Shown here: positions 52,675 to 60,350 of the stretch, piece by piece
Position numbering within the stretch: position 1 is the stretch's first letter
How the letters are laid out: each line of letters opens with the position of its first letter
Assembly: GCF_014230355.1 (NCBI RefSeq)
Contig: NZ_JACLAX010000015.1
Span: 17,429 to 81,428, forward strand
Direction of reading: 5' to 3'
Source: Novosphingobium piscinae
GTDB taxonomy: Bacteria > Pseudomonadota > Alphaproteobacteria > Sphingomonadales > Sphingomonadaceae
DNA: 64,000 nucleotides
Program-made: the position numbers and the translations under genes
The notes under the pieces: model-generated
What the model was told of the DNA's origin: nothing
The model's database searches: none
Seen by the model: the letters and a program-made list of their open reading frames with translations, nothing else

Positions 52675-53448
52675 TTACCGTGCCGCCGCCACGCGGGCGG
52701 GTGTGGCGGGTGGCTCCCCGGGTGCGGCAGCTCCTTCCAGCACGGCCATGTCGCGACCGGAGCGCAGCACCAGCCGGGCATGGCGGCCTTCGACCACCAG
52801 GAACTGCCCGCGCGCGGTGAAGTTCACCGGACCTTCAGAGCGGCCATCAGGTGCGGGCGCGAGAATCGCCGGCAAGGCCCGGTCGGGCGACCAGGCCAGG
52901 TAAACCGCTTCGCCATCATCGAACACCCGGTCAGGAAACAGCCGCTTCTCGCCCCGCATGGTCCAGCCGAAGTTCATCCGGTCCAGCGGGAGCGCCGATG
53001 GGGCGACCACCGTTTCCGCTGCCGCGATCACGGCCGGCGCGGGAGCCGGGGATGGCTCGGCCTCGGCGGCCGGGTAGCTGAACCGGATCAGATAGGCAGG
53101 AACGGCGCGGGGATCGTTCCGGAGCTCGAACAGGTAGGTTCGCCGGTCGGTCACGACGGTCATGTTGGTCAACCGCGCGGAACTGCCGGTCGGCTTGACG
53201 AACAGCAGATTGGCCGCACGATTCGGGGTGATCTGCCAGCCGGAGCCATCGCCCACCGCGATGTTCTCGATCCGCTCGGCCGGGGCGAAGGCGATCGTCG
53301 ACTGGAACCCCGGGCGGCCGACAAAGCGCTCGACCCGGTCGGCGACATAGGTCCGCGTCGTCACATGCTCTTCGCGGGCCTGGGCCACCGTTGCGGTCAG
53401 GGCGGCAAGAGCGGCCAAGGTCCAGCCGGGTGCCGTGAACGGTCTCAT
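52675..53448 (-). CDS. virB9: VirB9-type core complex protein
   Basis: A 257-aa periplasmic protein with a signal peptide (ALAALTATVAQA). The N-terminal VirB9 domain (TIAFAPAERIENIAVGDGSG, ANLLFVKPTGSSARLTNMTV) and C-terminal domain (FNFGWTMRG-like segment, VFDDGEAVYLAWS, FTARGQFLVVEGRHARL) are both present. VirB9 joins VirB10 and normally VirB7 in the outer-membrane core. No VirB7 lipoprotein is encoded in the operon. Confidence 0.9.
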   Translation of the reverse strand: MRPFTAPGWTLAALAALTATVAQAREEHVTTRTYVADRVERFVGRPGFQSTIAFAPAERIENIAVGDGSGWQITPNRAANLLFVKPTGSSARLTNMTVVTDRRTYLFELRNDPRAVPAYLIRFSYPAAEAEPSPAPAPAVIAAAETVVAPSALPLDRMNFGWTMRGEKRLFPDRVFDDGEAVYLAWSPDRALPAILAPAPDGRSEGPVNFTARGQFLVVEGRHARLVLRSGRDMAVLEGAAAPGEPPATPARVAAAR

Positions 53449-54620
53449 TTCAGGGGCTCCTTCGCAGGGGAAACAGGCTTCGGCGCCGGGCGCCGGGGGC
53501 CGAGCGCCGGCCGGCGACTGGCCGTCACCGGCCGGACCGGCGCAAGCGGCGGCAAGGTGGTGAAAGGCAGGCCAGGCAGCCGGATCACGTTTGGCATGGT
53601 CTCGGCCGATCCGGGCAAACCCACCCGGCCGACCGCCGCCGTGATGTCGCGGTAGCGGGAATCCGCTCCGGGTGCAGGCGGCTGGATCGCCGCAGCGCCC
53701 GGCCAGGGCTGTCCCGGAGCCGCGATGGTCAGATCAGCGGTCCCGGCCCGATGCGCGGGCCAAAGACCCTCCGCTTGGCCCGGGGCGGGATTCCAGCCGG
53801 CCGTCAGGGCGCCAACCAGCTTGAGCGCCAGCGCCATCAGCATGCAGTGGACAGCGGCCGCCACGAAGACGGCAGCCGCCTGTGCCAAGCCGATGTCGCC
53901 GCCCTCCAGACCGGCGACCACCGGGTCGAGCATGGCCACCGAGCCAACCCCGATCAGCGTTGCGAACATCGGGGCCAGGGCAAAGAGCACGGCGGTGCGA
54001 ACCCAGCCGGCAAACAGGCCCCGGGTCCCGGGGAAGATCGCGAGGATCAGGAAGATCGGCCCCAGCGCCAGCAGGGTCGCAAGGGCGATCCGGCTGGTCA
54101 CCAGCACCCCCACCGTGCCCAGCAGCAACAGCAGCGCGGCATAGGACAGGAGATCGGCCGGGGTCGTCCCCTTGGCCTCGCCGACCGCCACCTGAGCCTG
54201 TTCGGCGGCACTCGCGACGGCGGCGAACAGCCCGTCGAGCCGCACCGCGAATGCCTCGGTCGCCGATCCCCGGATGCCCAGCAGGCTGGCCGCGATCCAA
54301 TCGGGGCCAGCGGCCAGCAAGGACCAGATCACCGTGGAATAGGCCACCCATGAGGTGGCGAAGGTCAGTGCCAGCCCCAGTCCCATCATGCGCGGCGTGA
54401 GCGCGGCGAGGCCCAGCCGGCCCTGCCCGGTCAGGAGGCGGAGGGCAAACAGCGCAACATACAGCGTCAGTGCCAGCGACAAGGCGACGGTCAGCTGGCC
54501 GTCACCGCCGAACAGCCGCGTGAAGGCAGCCTGGGTGGCCATGCCGGCGCGGCAGTCGACAGCCTGCAACGCTCCGGAAATGAGCGTCGGGCCAGTCCCC
54601 GAGAAGGCCGGGCAGATCAC
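53445..54620 (-). CDS. virB6: VirB6-type inner-membrane protein
   Basis: A 391-aa polytopic inner-membrane protein (at least five spans: LTVALSLALTLYVALFALRLL, AALLLLLGTVGVLV, LALGPIFLILAIF, AAVFVAAAVHCMLMALAL). It ends in a long Pro/Ala/Arg-rich cytoplasmic tail. Position and topology match VirB6/TrbL. Its GTG start overlaps the virB4 stop (GTGA), and its stop overlaps the virB9 start (ATGA). Confidence 0.88.
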   Translation of the reverse strand: MICPAFSGTGPTLISGALQAVDCRAGMATQAAFTRLFGGDGQLTVALSLALTLYVALFALRLLTGQGRLGLAALTPRMMGLGLALTFATSWVAYSTVIWSLLAAGPDWIAASLLGIRGSATEAFAVRLDGLFAAVASAAEQAQVAVGEAKGTTPADLLSYAALLLLLGTVGVLVTSRIALATLLALGPIFLILAIFPGTRGLFAGWVRTAVLFALAPMFATLIGVGSVAMLDPVVAGLEGGDIGLAQAAAVFVAAAVHCMLMALALKLVGALTAGWNPAPGQAEGLWPAHRAGTADLTIAAPGQPWPGAAAIQPPAPGADSRYRDITAAVGRVGLPGSAETMPNVIRLPGLPFTTLPPLAPVRPVTASRRPALGPRRPAPKPVSPAKEPLK

Positions 54621-57010
54621 TCTGCCGCCTCACGCAGGGGATCGCGCTCGGCCCCCTCGTCGAACCCGTCCCATTCCACCCCGGTCAGCAGGGGCAGCCA
54701 GTCCCGTGGATCCTCGCCCACCTCGGCGCGGATCCGGTCCAGCCGGCGAACCGTCGCCTCACGCCCGGACAGGACGGTCAGGATCCCGGGCGCATCGGCA
54801 AGATCGAGCCGGACCACGATCGATTCGTTGGCGCGGCGGACAAGGAAGCAGCGGCTGTTGGCCGGCAGCGCGCGGATCAGACCCAGTTCATGCTCGGTCA
54901 ATCCGAAGCCCTGGCAATAGTCCTCGGCGCGCGCACGCGAGTTCGGCATGAAGATCATCGTCGCGGTCTGTTCGACAATGGCCGAGGCGATCCGGCTTTC
55001 CAGCGCATCGGCCGCGGATTGGGTGGCAAAGCCAACAATCGCGTTTCGCTTGCGCAGGGTCTTGAGCCAGTCGCGCAGGCGCGCCGAGAACACCTCGTCG
55101 TCGAGCGCCTTCCACCCCTCGTCGATCAGGATCATCGCCGGTGTGCCATCCAGCCGCTCGTCGATGCGATGGAACAGGTACATCAGCGCGGGCGTCCGCA
55201 GGACCGGGTCCTCGAGCAGGGCGGTCATGTCGCAGCCAATCACCCGCGCATCGCAGGCGAGCCAGTCATCGCCATTGTCGAAGAGCCAGGCTTGCGGCCC
55301 GTCGTTGACCCACGGCGCGAGGCGGCTGGCAAGGTCGTCCGTTTCCGGCCGCCGCCCGCCGGCGAGCAGCTCGCGCAGATAACGCAGCCTGCGGAACGCG
55401 GGGTCGTGCTCATAGAGCGCGTCGACCGCATCGGCGATCGTCGCCTCCTCGGCCGCGTCCCGGGCATCGAGCAATCTGGCCAGCCATTGCCGGAGAAACG
55501 CGCGGGTCGCGGCCGAATCCGGCAACGCGAGCGGATTGAGCCCGGACGGCACACCCGGGACCAGCCGCAGATAGGGAGCCCCCATCGCCCGCAGGAAGAT
55601 TTCCGCTCCCCGGTCCTTGTCGAACAGGACCGTGCGGGGGGCGAACTTCTGGGCCTGGGCGACCAGATAGTTGAGCACGACGGTCTTGCCCGACCCAGAA
55701 GGTCCGATGACCGTGAAGTGGCCAAGATCGCCCTGGTGGAAGTTGAAGAAGTAGGGCGTCGCACTGGTGGTCTCGAACGGCGTCACCGCATCGCCCCAGT
55801 GGTTGCCGGTCGGGCGGCCAAGCGGAAAACCGTGCAGCGACAGGAACCCGGCGGCATTGCCGCTCGAGACCAGGGCACGGCGCACGGCATAGCTTTCATT
55901 GCCGGGGAACTGGGCCCAGAACGCTGGCTCGAGATTGGTATCCTCGCGCACGGCGATGATCCCGAGATCGGCCAGGGTTCCGGCCACGGCCGCGGCCGCG
56001 CCGTCAAGCATGGCCAGATCGGGCGTGCGGACCATGACGGACAGGTGGTGATCGCCAAAGGCCGCCTCCCCTGCCCCCAGGGCATCGCGTGCCGCCAGCA
56101 TCTGCGAACGTTCCGCCAGGGCCTCGTCATCGGCGGATTTCAGGCGCCGCACCGCCAGGTCGATCCGCTCACGGGCGATCTGGCGGTCGGCCGGGGCAAA
56201 GGTCTCGGCCAGGACCAGCTCGTAGGGCAGCCGCAGCAATCCGTCGAGCATGCCGGCACGGGTGGCCCCGGGGTACTCCTTCAGCCCGATGATCGCGGCG
56301 AAGCTGCGTTCGCCGGCGCGCCGGGTTTCGATCGCTTCCAGCCCGAACGACACCCGCGAATAGGGCAGATAATGCCCCAGGTCGGCATCCCCGGCAGCAG
56401 GGGAAACTGGGCGCCATTCCCCGTTGTAGATGGCGGAGAGCAGTTCCAGCGGCTCGGACGAGCCCTGCCGCACCGTCATCCTGCTCGCACCATAGGGTTC
56501 CAGCCCGGCCAGCAGGTTCGCCACGGCGGCCTCAAGCTCGCGATGCATCGCCGGATCGGCACCGTCGCCGCGCCCGAAACGACCGGACAGCCGCTCGGCC
56601 CACCCGGCCTTGCCCCGGGCCGGGCGGCGCAGCAGGGTGAGGAACTGCTCGTTCACGAACAGCGGCGTGCGCGCCAACTGCTCGGCGCGGACCGTCTCGA
56701 GTCCGGCGCTGAACGGGTCGGGAAACTCGGCGGGAAAGTCGATGAACACGCGGCGCCGGACCACATGATGGTAGACCACGAAGCGCGCATCGAGGACGCT
56801 GCGCAGCAGGGTCTCGCGGACGGCCAGCATATGGTCGAGCTGGGCGCTCTCCTCGGTCTCGAACGGCAGTCCGGCGATCCGGAGCATCTGCAACAGCGAA
56901 CCGTCGCGCAGCGCCAGGGTCGCCTCGTCCACCTGCCGCGCATAAGGCAGGCGATCCCCGGCCCGCCCTTCCCGGCGGCTCCACGCAGCAGGACCTTTCC
57001 AGCGGCTCAT
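54617..57010 (-). CDS. virB4: VirB4-type secretion ATPase
   Basis: A 797-aa T4SS ATPase, the most conserved subunit. The C-terminal motor has Walker A VIGPSGSGKTVVLNYL (~435), Walker B MILIDEGWKAL (~627) and GFATQSAADAL. The N-terminal half is the usual CagE/TrbE-like domain. ATG 57010 has GGGAG about 7 nt upstream; an ATG at 57034 inside virB3 is less likely. It follows virB3 by 13 bp. Confidence 0.93.
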   Translation of the reverse strand: MSRWKGPAAWSRREGRAGDRLPYARQVDEATLALRDGSLLQMLRIAGLPFETEESAQLDHMLAVRETLLRSVLDARFVVYHHVVRRRVFIDFPAEFPDPFSAGLETVRAEQLARTPLFVNEQFLTLLRRPARGKAGWAERLSGRFGRGDGADPAMHRELEAAVANLLAGLEPYGASRMTVRQGSSEPLELLSAIYNGEWRPVSPAAGDADLGHYLPYSRVSFGLEAIETRRAGERSFAAIIGLKEYPGATRAGMLDGLLRLPYELVLAETFAPADRQIARERIDLAVRRLKSADDEALAERSQMLAARDALGAGEAAFGDHHLSVMVRTPDLAMLDGAAAAVAGTLADLGIIAVREDTNLEPAFWAQFPGNESYAVRRALVSSGNAAGFLSLHGFPLGRPTGNHWGDAVTPFETTSATPYFFNFHQGDLGHFTVIGPSGSGKTVVLNYLVAQAQKFAPRTVLFDKDRGAEIFLRAMGAPYLRLVPGVPSGLNPLALPDSAATRAFLRQWLARLLDARDAAEEATIADAVDALYEHDPAFRRLRYLRELLAGGRRPETDDLASRLAPWVNDGPQAWLFDNGDDWLACDARVIGCDMTALLEDPVLRTPALMYLFHRIDERLDGTPAMILIDEGWKALDDEVFSARLRDWLKTLRKRNAIVGFATQSAADALESRIASAIVEQTATMIFMPNSRARAEDYCQGFGLTEHELGLIRALPANSRCFLVRRANESIVVRLDLADAPGILTVLSGREATVRRLDRIRAEVGEDPRDWLPLLTGVEWDGFDEGAERDPLREAAE

Positions 57011-57023
57011 CGGTCGTCTCCCG

Positions 57024-57308
57024 TCATGGGGCATAGGAATTGCAGCCCCAGCGTGCCCAGTTGCGCAGCCGGGGGCAGCGGCTGACCCGGGTCAGCCACA
57101 GGTCGAACACCCGTGGTTCGCGCAGGCAGGCCAGATAGCCGGCCGCATGGACCACCAGCGCGAGGGGCACGGCCAGAAAGCTGCGCGTGACCAGGAAGGC
57201 CTCGGTGGTCACGGCAATGTTGACCACGAAGAAGCTGAAGGTCACGCCCCCGAACATCTGCGGGCGGGTCAGGGCGCGGAACACGGGGGTTTGACCGGGA
57301 ATCGACAT
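57024..57308 (-). CDS. virB3: VirB3-type membrane protein
   Basis: A 94-aa protein with two adjacent membrane spans (GVTFSFFVVNIAVTTEAFL, LAVPLALVVHAAGYLACL) and a charged start (PVFRALTRPQMFGGV), which is the VirB3/TrbD pattern. It lies between virB2 and virB4, as expected. Confidence 0.88.
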   Translation of the reverse strand: MSIPGQTPVFRALTRPQMFGGVTFSFFVVNIAVTTEAFLVTRSFLAVPLALVVHAAGYLACLREPRVFDLWLTRVSRCPRLRNWARWGCNSYAP

Positions 57309-57314
57309 GGCGGT

Positions 57315-57626
57315 TCAGCCCGCGAGGCCCGCGGCCGACTGGATGCCCGCGACGATCGCGGCGGAACCGAACAGGATGAAGCAGCCCACGATCACGGTGG
57401 CCCCGAACCGCCAGTTGAGCCGGCCGGTCAGCATCATGAACCCGACCATGGCGACCGCGATGACCGCGACGGTCGTCGCCACCTGACCCAGCAGGGTCTG
57501 CTGCAGCCATGCCAGTGCCGAGACAATCGGTCCCGAACCGGCCGGACCGCCAGCACCCTGGGCTGCGGCGGGGCTGGGGATCGCGGTCGCCATGAGTCCC
57601 AGGGCGATGACAGGAAGGCGTTTCAT
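57315..57626 (-). CDS. virB2: VirB2-type pilin
   Basis: A 103-aa pre-pilin with a long signal sequence (LPVIALGLMATAIPSPAAAQ) and two hydrophobic helices (LGQVATTVAVIAVAMVGFMM, TVIVGCFILFGSAAIVAGIQ) as in VirB2/TrbC pilins. ATG 57626 has GAGGAG upstream, 22 bp after the lytic transglycosylase stop. Its presence shows that the locus can probably make a pilus. Confidence 0.9.
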   Translation of the reverse strand: MKRLPVIALGLMATAIPSPAAAQGAGGPAGSGPIVSALAWLQQTLLGQVATTVAVIAVAMVGFMMLTGRLNWRFGATVIVGCFILFGSAAIVAGIQSAAGLAG

Positions 57627-57648
57627 CTTGGATCTCCTCAGGTCTGGA

Positions 57649-58320
57649 TCAATCGCCCTGCGCCCGGGCGGCAAGCCGTCCGGTGATGCTGGCGACATAG
57701 GTGCGGGTTTCGGCAATTGCGGGCACGGTACCGGCGCGGCTGACCCGCCGCGGACCCGCGTTGTAGGCAGCCAGCGCAAGCTCGATATTGTTGTCGAACC
57801 GGTCGAGCTGCTGGCGCAGATAGGTAGCGGCGCCGATCAGGTTCTGCGCCGGATCATGGGGGTTGACGCCCAGCTGGCGTGCCGTTCCCGGCATCAGCTG
57901 ACCCAGCCCGATGGCTCCGGCGGGCGAGCGGGCACGGCTGTTCCAGCGGCTTTCCTGCCAGACCAGGGTGGCCAGCAGATCCGGACTGATCGCCGCATGG
58001 TTCGCCGCCCGGTCGAGCGCCTCGCGGTACACGGACGGAGCGGGAGTGGCACCAAGGATCGTCACGGCCGCGGCCGGCAGCCCGTCGGATGCCGGGGCCG
58101 GGCCGGTTGTCCCGGCGGCAGCGGGCTGGTCAGCCGCAGGCGGTTCGCCAGCCCACAGCCCGGCAGCCGTGCCCCGCGGAACGAATACGCGGCCCCGGCT
58201 GTCGATCTCGACGACCTGGCCGCGCGCCGCCACGGCCGGGACCATGCCCGCAGCGACTGCAGCGATCAGGAACAGGCGGGAGGCCAACGGGTGGGCAGAA
58301 GGAAGGGCGCATCGGATCAT
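57649..58320 (-). CDS. virB1: VirB1-type lytic transglycosylase
   Basis: A 223-aa periplasmic muramidase that opens peptidoglycan for T4SS assembly. A signal sequence (ASRLFLIAAVAAGMVPAVAA) is followed by a short beta-rich segment and an SLT domain: catalytic Glu in LVWQESRWNSRA, then AGAIGLGQLMPGTARQLGV and ALAAYNAGPRRV. ATG 58344 and further starts are in frame; none has a Shine-Dalgarno. It is first in the virB operon and diverges from the regulator at 58475. Confidence 0.88.
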   Translation of the reverse strand: MIRCALPSAHPLASRLFLIAAVAAGMVPAVAARGQVVEIDSRGRVFVPRGTAAGLWAGEPPAADQPAAAGTTGPAPASDGLPAAAVTILGATPAPSVYREALDRAANHAAISPDLLATLVWQESRWNSRARSPAGAIGLGQLMPGTARQLGVNPHDPAQNLIGAATYLRQQLDRFDNNIELALAAYNAGPRRVSRAGTVPAIAETRTYVASITGRLAARAQGD

Positions 58321-58340
58321 GGCCGTATCATCCGGCTGCC

Positions 58341-58452
58341 GCATTGCGCCGGAATTTCGCTGGCATTGCGCCAAGTTTGCATCCCCGCACAGGCCGCGCC
58401 AACGGCAACACGGGTGAAATCCGGCGGCGAAAATGGAGTGGCAAGTTGCGCC
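58341..58452. promoter_or_regulatory. Direct repeats in the T4SS/regulator divergent promoter
   Basis: GCATTGCGCC occurs at 58341-58350 and 58363-58372, spaced 22 bp (two helical turns), and TTGCGCC recurs at 58446-58452. OmpR-type regulators bind direct repeats on one DNA face, so these may be operator sites of the regulator at 58475 controlling itself and the virB operon. Inference. Confidence 0.45.
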
Positions 58453-58474
58453 GATGCACGCCACACTATGCCCC

Positions 58475-59281
58475 ATGGACTATTCGAGCCGCATCCTGAT
58501 CGTTGATGACGATGAGGGTATCCGGACCCTGATCTCCGAGTTTCTGACCAAGCACGGCTTCGTGACCCGGACCGCCGCGGACACGAGCGAGATGCGCCGC
58601 CGGCTGGACGAGGACCGGTACGACCTGATCGTCCTGGATGTGATGATGCCCCGCGAGGATGGCCTGACGGCCCTGCGCGGACTGGCCAGTGCGGGACCTC
58701 CGGTCATCATGCTGAGCGCGGTGGGCAGCGATATCGATCGGATTGTCGGGCTCGAGATGGGCGCGCAGGATTACCTGGCCAAGCCTTGCAACCCGCGCGA
58801 GTTGCTGGCCCGGATCCGCACGGTGCTGCGCCGGGCCGGCGCAGCCGCAGGCGGCCTTGCGGAACCGCAAGCGCAGAACGCCACAGCGCCCGCACAGCCC
58901 GCGACACCAGCTGCGCCAGCGGCACCCAAGGCGCCCGATGGGTCGCCGGATCGGACCGTTCTGACATTCGCCGGCTGGCGCATGGATCTGGGCTCACGGC
59001 TGCTGCTGGATCCTTCTGACCAGTTGGTGGCTCTCTCCGACGGGGAGTTCCGTCTGCTGCGCGCTTTCGTCGAGCACCCGCGCCGGGTGCTGACGCGCGA
59101 CCAGTTGCTCGATTGGTCGCGCGGCGAGACGAGCGAGAACTTCGATCGGGCGATCGACGTCCAGCTCTCGCGCCTGCGCAAGAAGTTGGCCGAGGCAAGC
59201 GCGCACAGTGGCCATGACCTGATCCGCACGGTCCGCAACGAAGGCTACCTCTTCACCGCGCAGGTGTCGCCAGCCGGTTGA
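58475..59281 (+). CDS. OmpR-type response regulator linked to the T4SS
   Basis: A 268-aa regulator with receiver residues VDDDE (10-14), phosphoacceptor D55 in IVLDVMMPRED, and AKPCNPREL. An unusually long Ala/Pro linker (~125-165) separates it from a winged helix (VALSDGEFRLLRAFVEHPRR, NFDRAIDVQLSRLRKKL, VRNEGYLF). It diverges from virB1. No kinase is next to it; the nearest orphan kinase is the one at the other end of the virB operon (48468), so the pair probably brackets the T4SS. Confidence 0.9.
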   Translation: MDYSSRILIVDDDEGIRTLISEFLTKHGFVTRTAADTSEMRRRLDEDRYDLIVLDVMMPREDGLTALRGLASAGPPVIMLSAVGSDIDRIVGLEMGAQDYLAKPCNPRELLARIRTVLRRAGAAAGGLAEPQAQNATAPAQPATPAAPAAPKAPDGSPDRTVLTFAGWRMDLGSRLLLDPSDQLVALSDGEFRLLRAFVEHPRRVLTRDQLLDWSRGETSENFDRAIDVQLSRLRKKLAEASAHSGHDLIRTVRNEGYLFTAQVSPAG

Positions 59282-59410
59282 TCCGGACCTGTCCCGGCGG
59301 GTGCAACATTCCCGCAAAGTGGCCGAAATCGCCTGGCAAACTGGCACCCCGACACCTGGTGGCGAAGGTTCCGGCAGTCCTGTCGGATCCAGCCACTGGA
59401 GACAGCAGCA

Positions 59411-60337
59411 ATGAGCCACTCCCACGATTCCCACGACGATTCCGAAACCGAACGGGGCCTGATGCACGATCTCGCCGTCATGGACGCGCGGTTCCTGGCA
59501 CGGCGCCGGGCCCTGGCGTTCCTGGCCAGTGCGGGAACCGCCACAGCCCTGGCCGCCTGCGGCGAAGGCAGCGGGAGTTCGAGCAGCTCTTCGTCGACCT
59601 CCAGTTCGTCCAGCTCCAGCTCGTCGAGCTCGTCTTCTTCAAGTTCGTCTTCGAGCTCCTCCTCGTCCTCAAGCGGGACCTGCCTGGCCGATCCCACCGA
59701 AACCAACGGGCCCTACCCGGCCGACGGCACCAACACCTCCAGCGGTGCGACCTCCAACGTGCTGACCACCAGCGGGGTTGTGCGAAGCGACATCCGCTCG
59801 AGCTTCATCTCGTCCACCTCGACCACCTCCGGTGTCTTGTTGACCCTCAAGATCCGTCTGGTCAGCGTCTCGGGCGGATGCACGCCGATCGTCGGCGCGG
59901 CGATCTACCTGTGGCACTGCAATGCAGCCGGCCTCTACTCGCTCTACTCGTCCGGCGCGACGACCGAGAGCTGGCTGCGAGGCGTGCAGATCACCGACGC
60001 CAACGGCGAAGTCACCTTCACCACAGTCTATCCGGGCTGCTATCAGGGGCGCTATCCGCACATCCACTTCGAGGTGTTCCGCAGCGGACTGACCACCTCG
60101 AGCACGGGTCGCACCGCATCGCTCATCGGGCAGCTGTGCATGCCTGCCGCCGTGAACACGGCCGTTTACGCCACCAGCGCCTATGCCAGTTCGGTCAACC
60201 CCTACAATTCGATCACGCTGTCGAGCGACAACATCTTCGGCGACAACAGTTCGGCCCAGATTGCCCAGCAAACGCCAAGCCTGACCGGCAGCACGAGCGC
60301 CGGCTATTCCGGCACGGTCACGGTCGGTCTGGCCTGA
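59411..60337 (+). CDS. Intradiol-dioxygenase-like lipoprotein with a polyserine linker
   Basis: A 308-aa protein. A His/Asp-rich N-terminus and RRRALAFLASAGTATALAAC give an Arg-rich signal with lipobox Cys ~50. Residues 56-88 are 32 Ser and one Thr. The C-terminal domain has intradiol dioxygenase features: ETNGPYPADG, IYLWHCNAAGLYSLY, and YPHIHFEV (His ~217 and ~219). Known relatives oxidise catechols with non-haem Fe(III); extracellular, Ser-rich members may be more general. The Ser run uses all six codons, so it is selected at protein level. An O-mannosyltransferase gene begins 13 bp downstream. Confidence 0.85.
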   Translation: MSHSHDSHDDSETERGLMHDLAVMDARFLARRRALAFLASAGTATALAACGEGSGSSSSSSSTSSSSSSSSSSSSSSSSSSSSSSSSSGTCLADPTETNGPYPADGTNTSSGATSNVLTTSGVVRSDIRSSFISSTSTTSGVLLTLKIRLVSVSGGCTPIVGAAIYLWHCNAAGLYSLYSSGATTESWLRGVQITDANGEVTFTTVYPGCYQGRYPHIHFEVFRSGLTTSSTGRTASLIGQLCMPAAVNTAVYATSAYASSVNPYNSITLSSDNIFGDNSSAQIAQQTPSLTGSTSAGYSGTVTVGLA

Positions 60338-60350
60338 TAGGGCAGAGAGC

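Noticed and set aside
54890..57085. A ~730-codon plus-strand frame over virB4
   Set aside because: It is the antisense shadow of virB4 with a low-complexity Gln/Arg/Gly composition and no start signal.
48468..58344. T4SS locus as part of an integrated conjugative element
   Set aside because: No relaxase, VirD4, integrase or att-like flanking repeats are visible. A decayed element cannot be excluded, but all genes present look intact.
59576..59674. Serine-coding run as a simple-sequence (slippage) repeat
   Set aside because: All six Ser codons are used in mixed order, so there is no repeated DNA unit; it is a protein-level feature.
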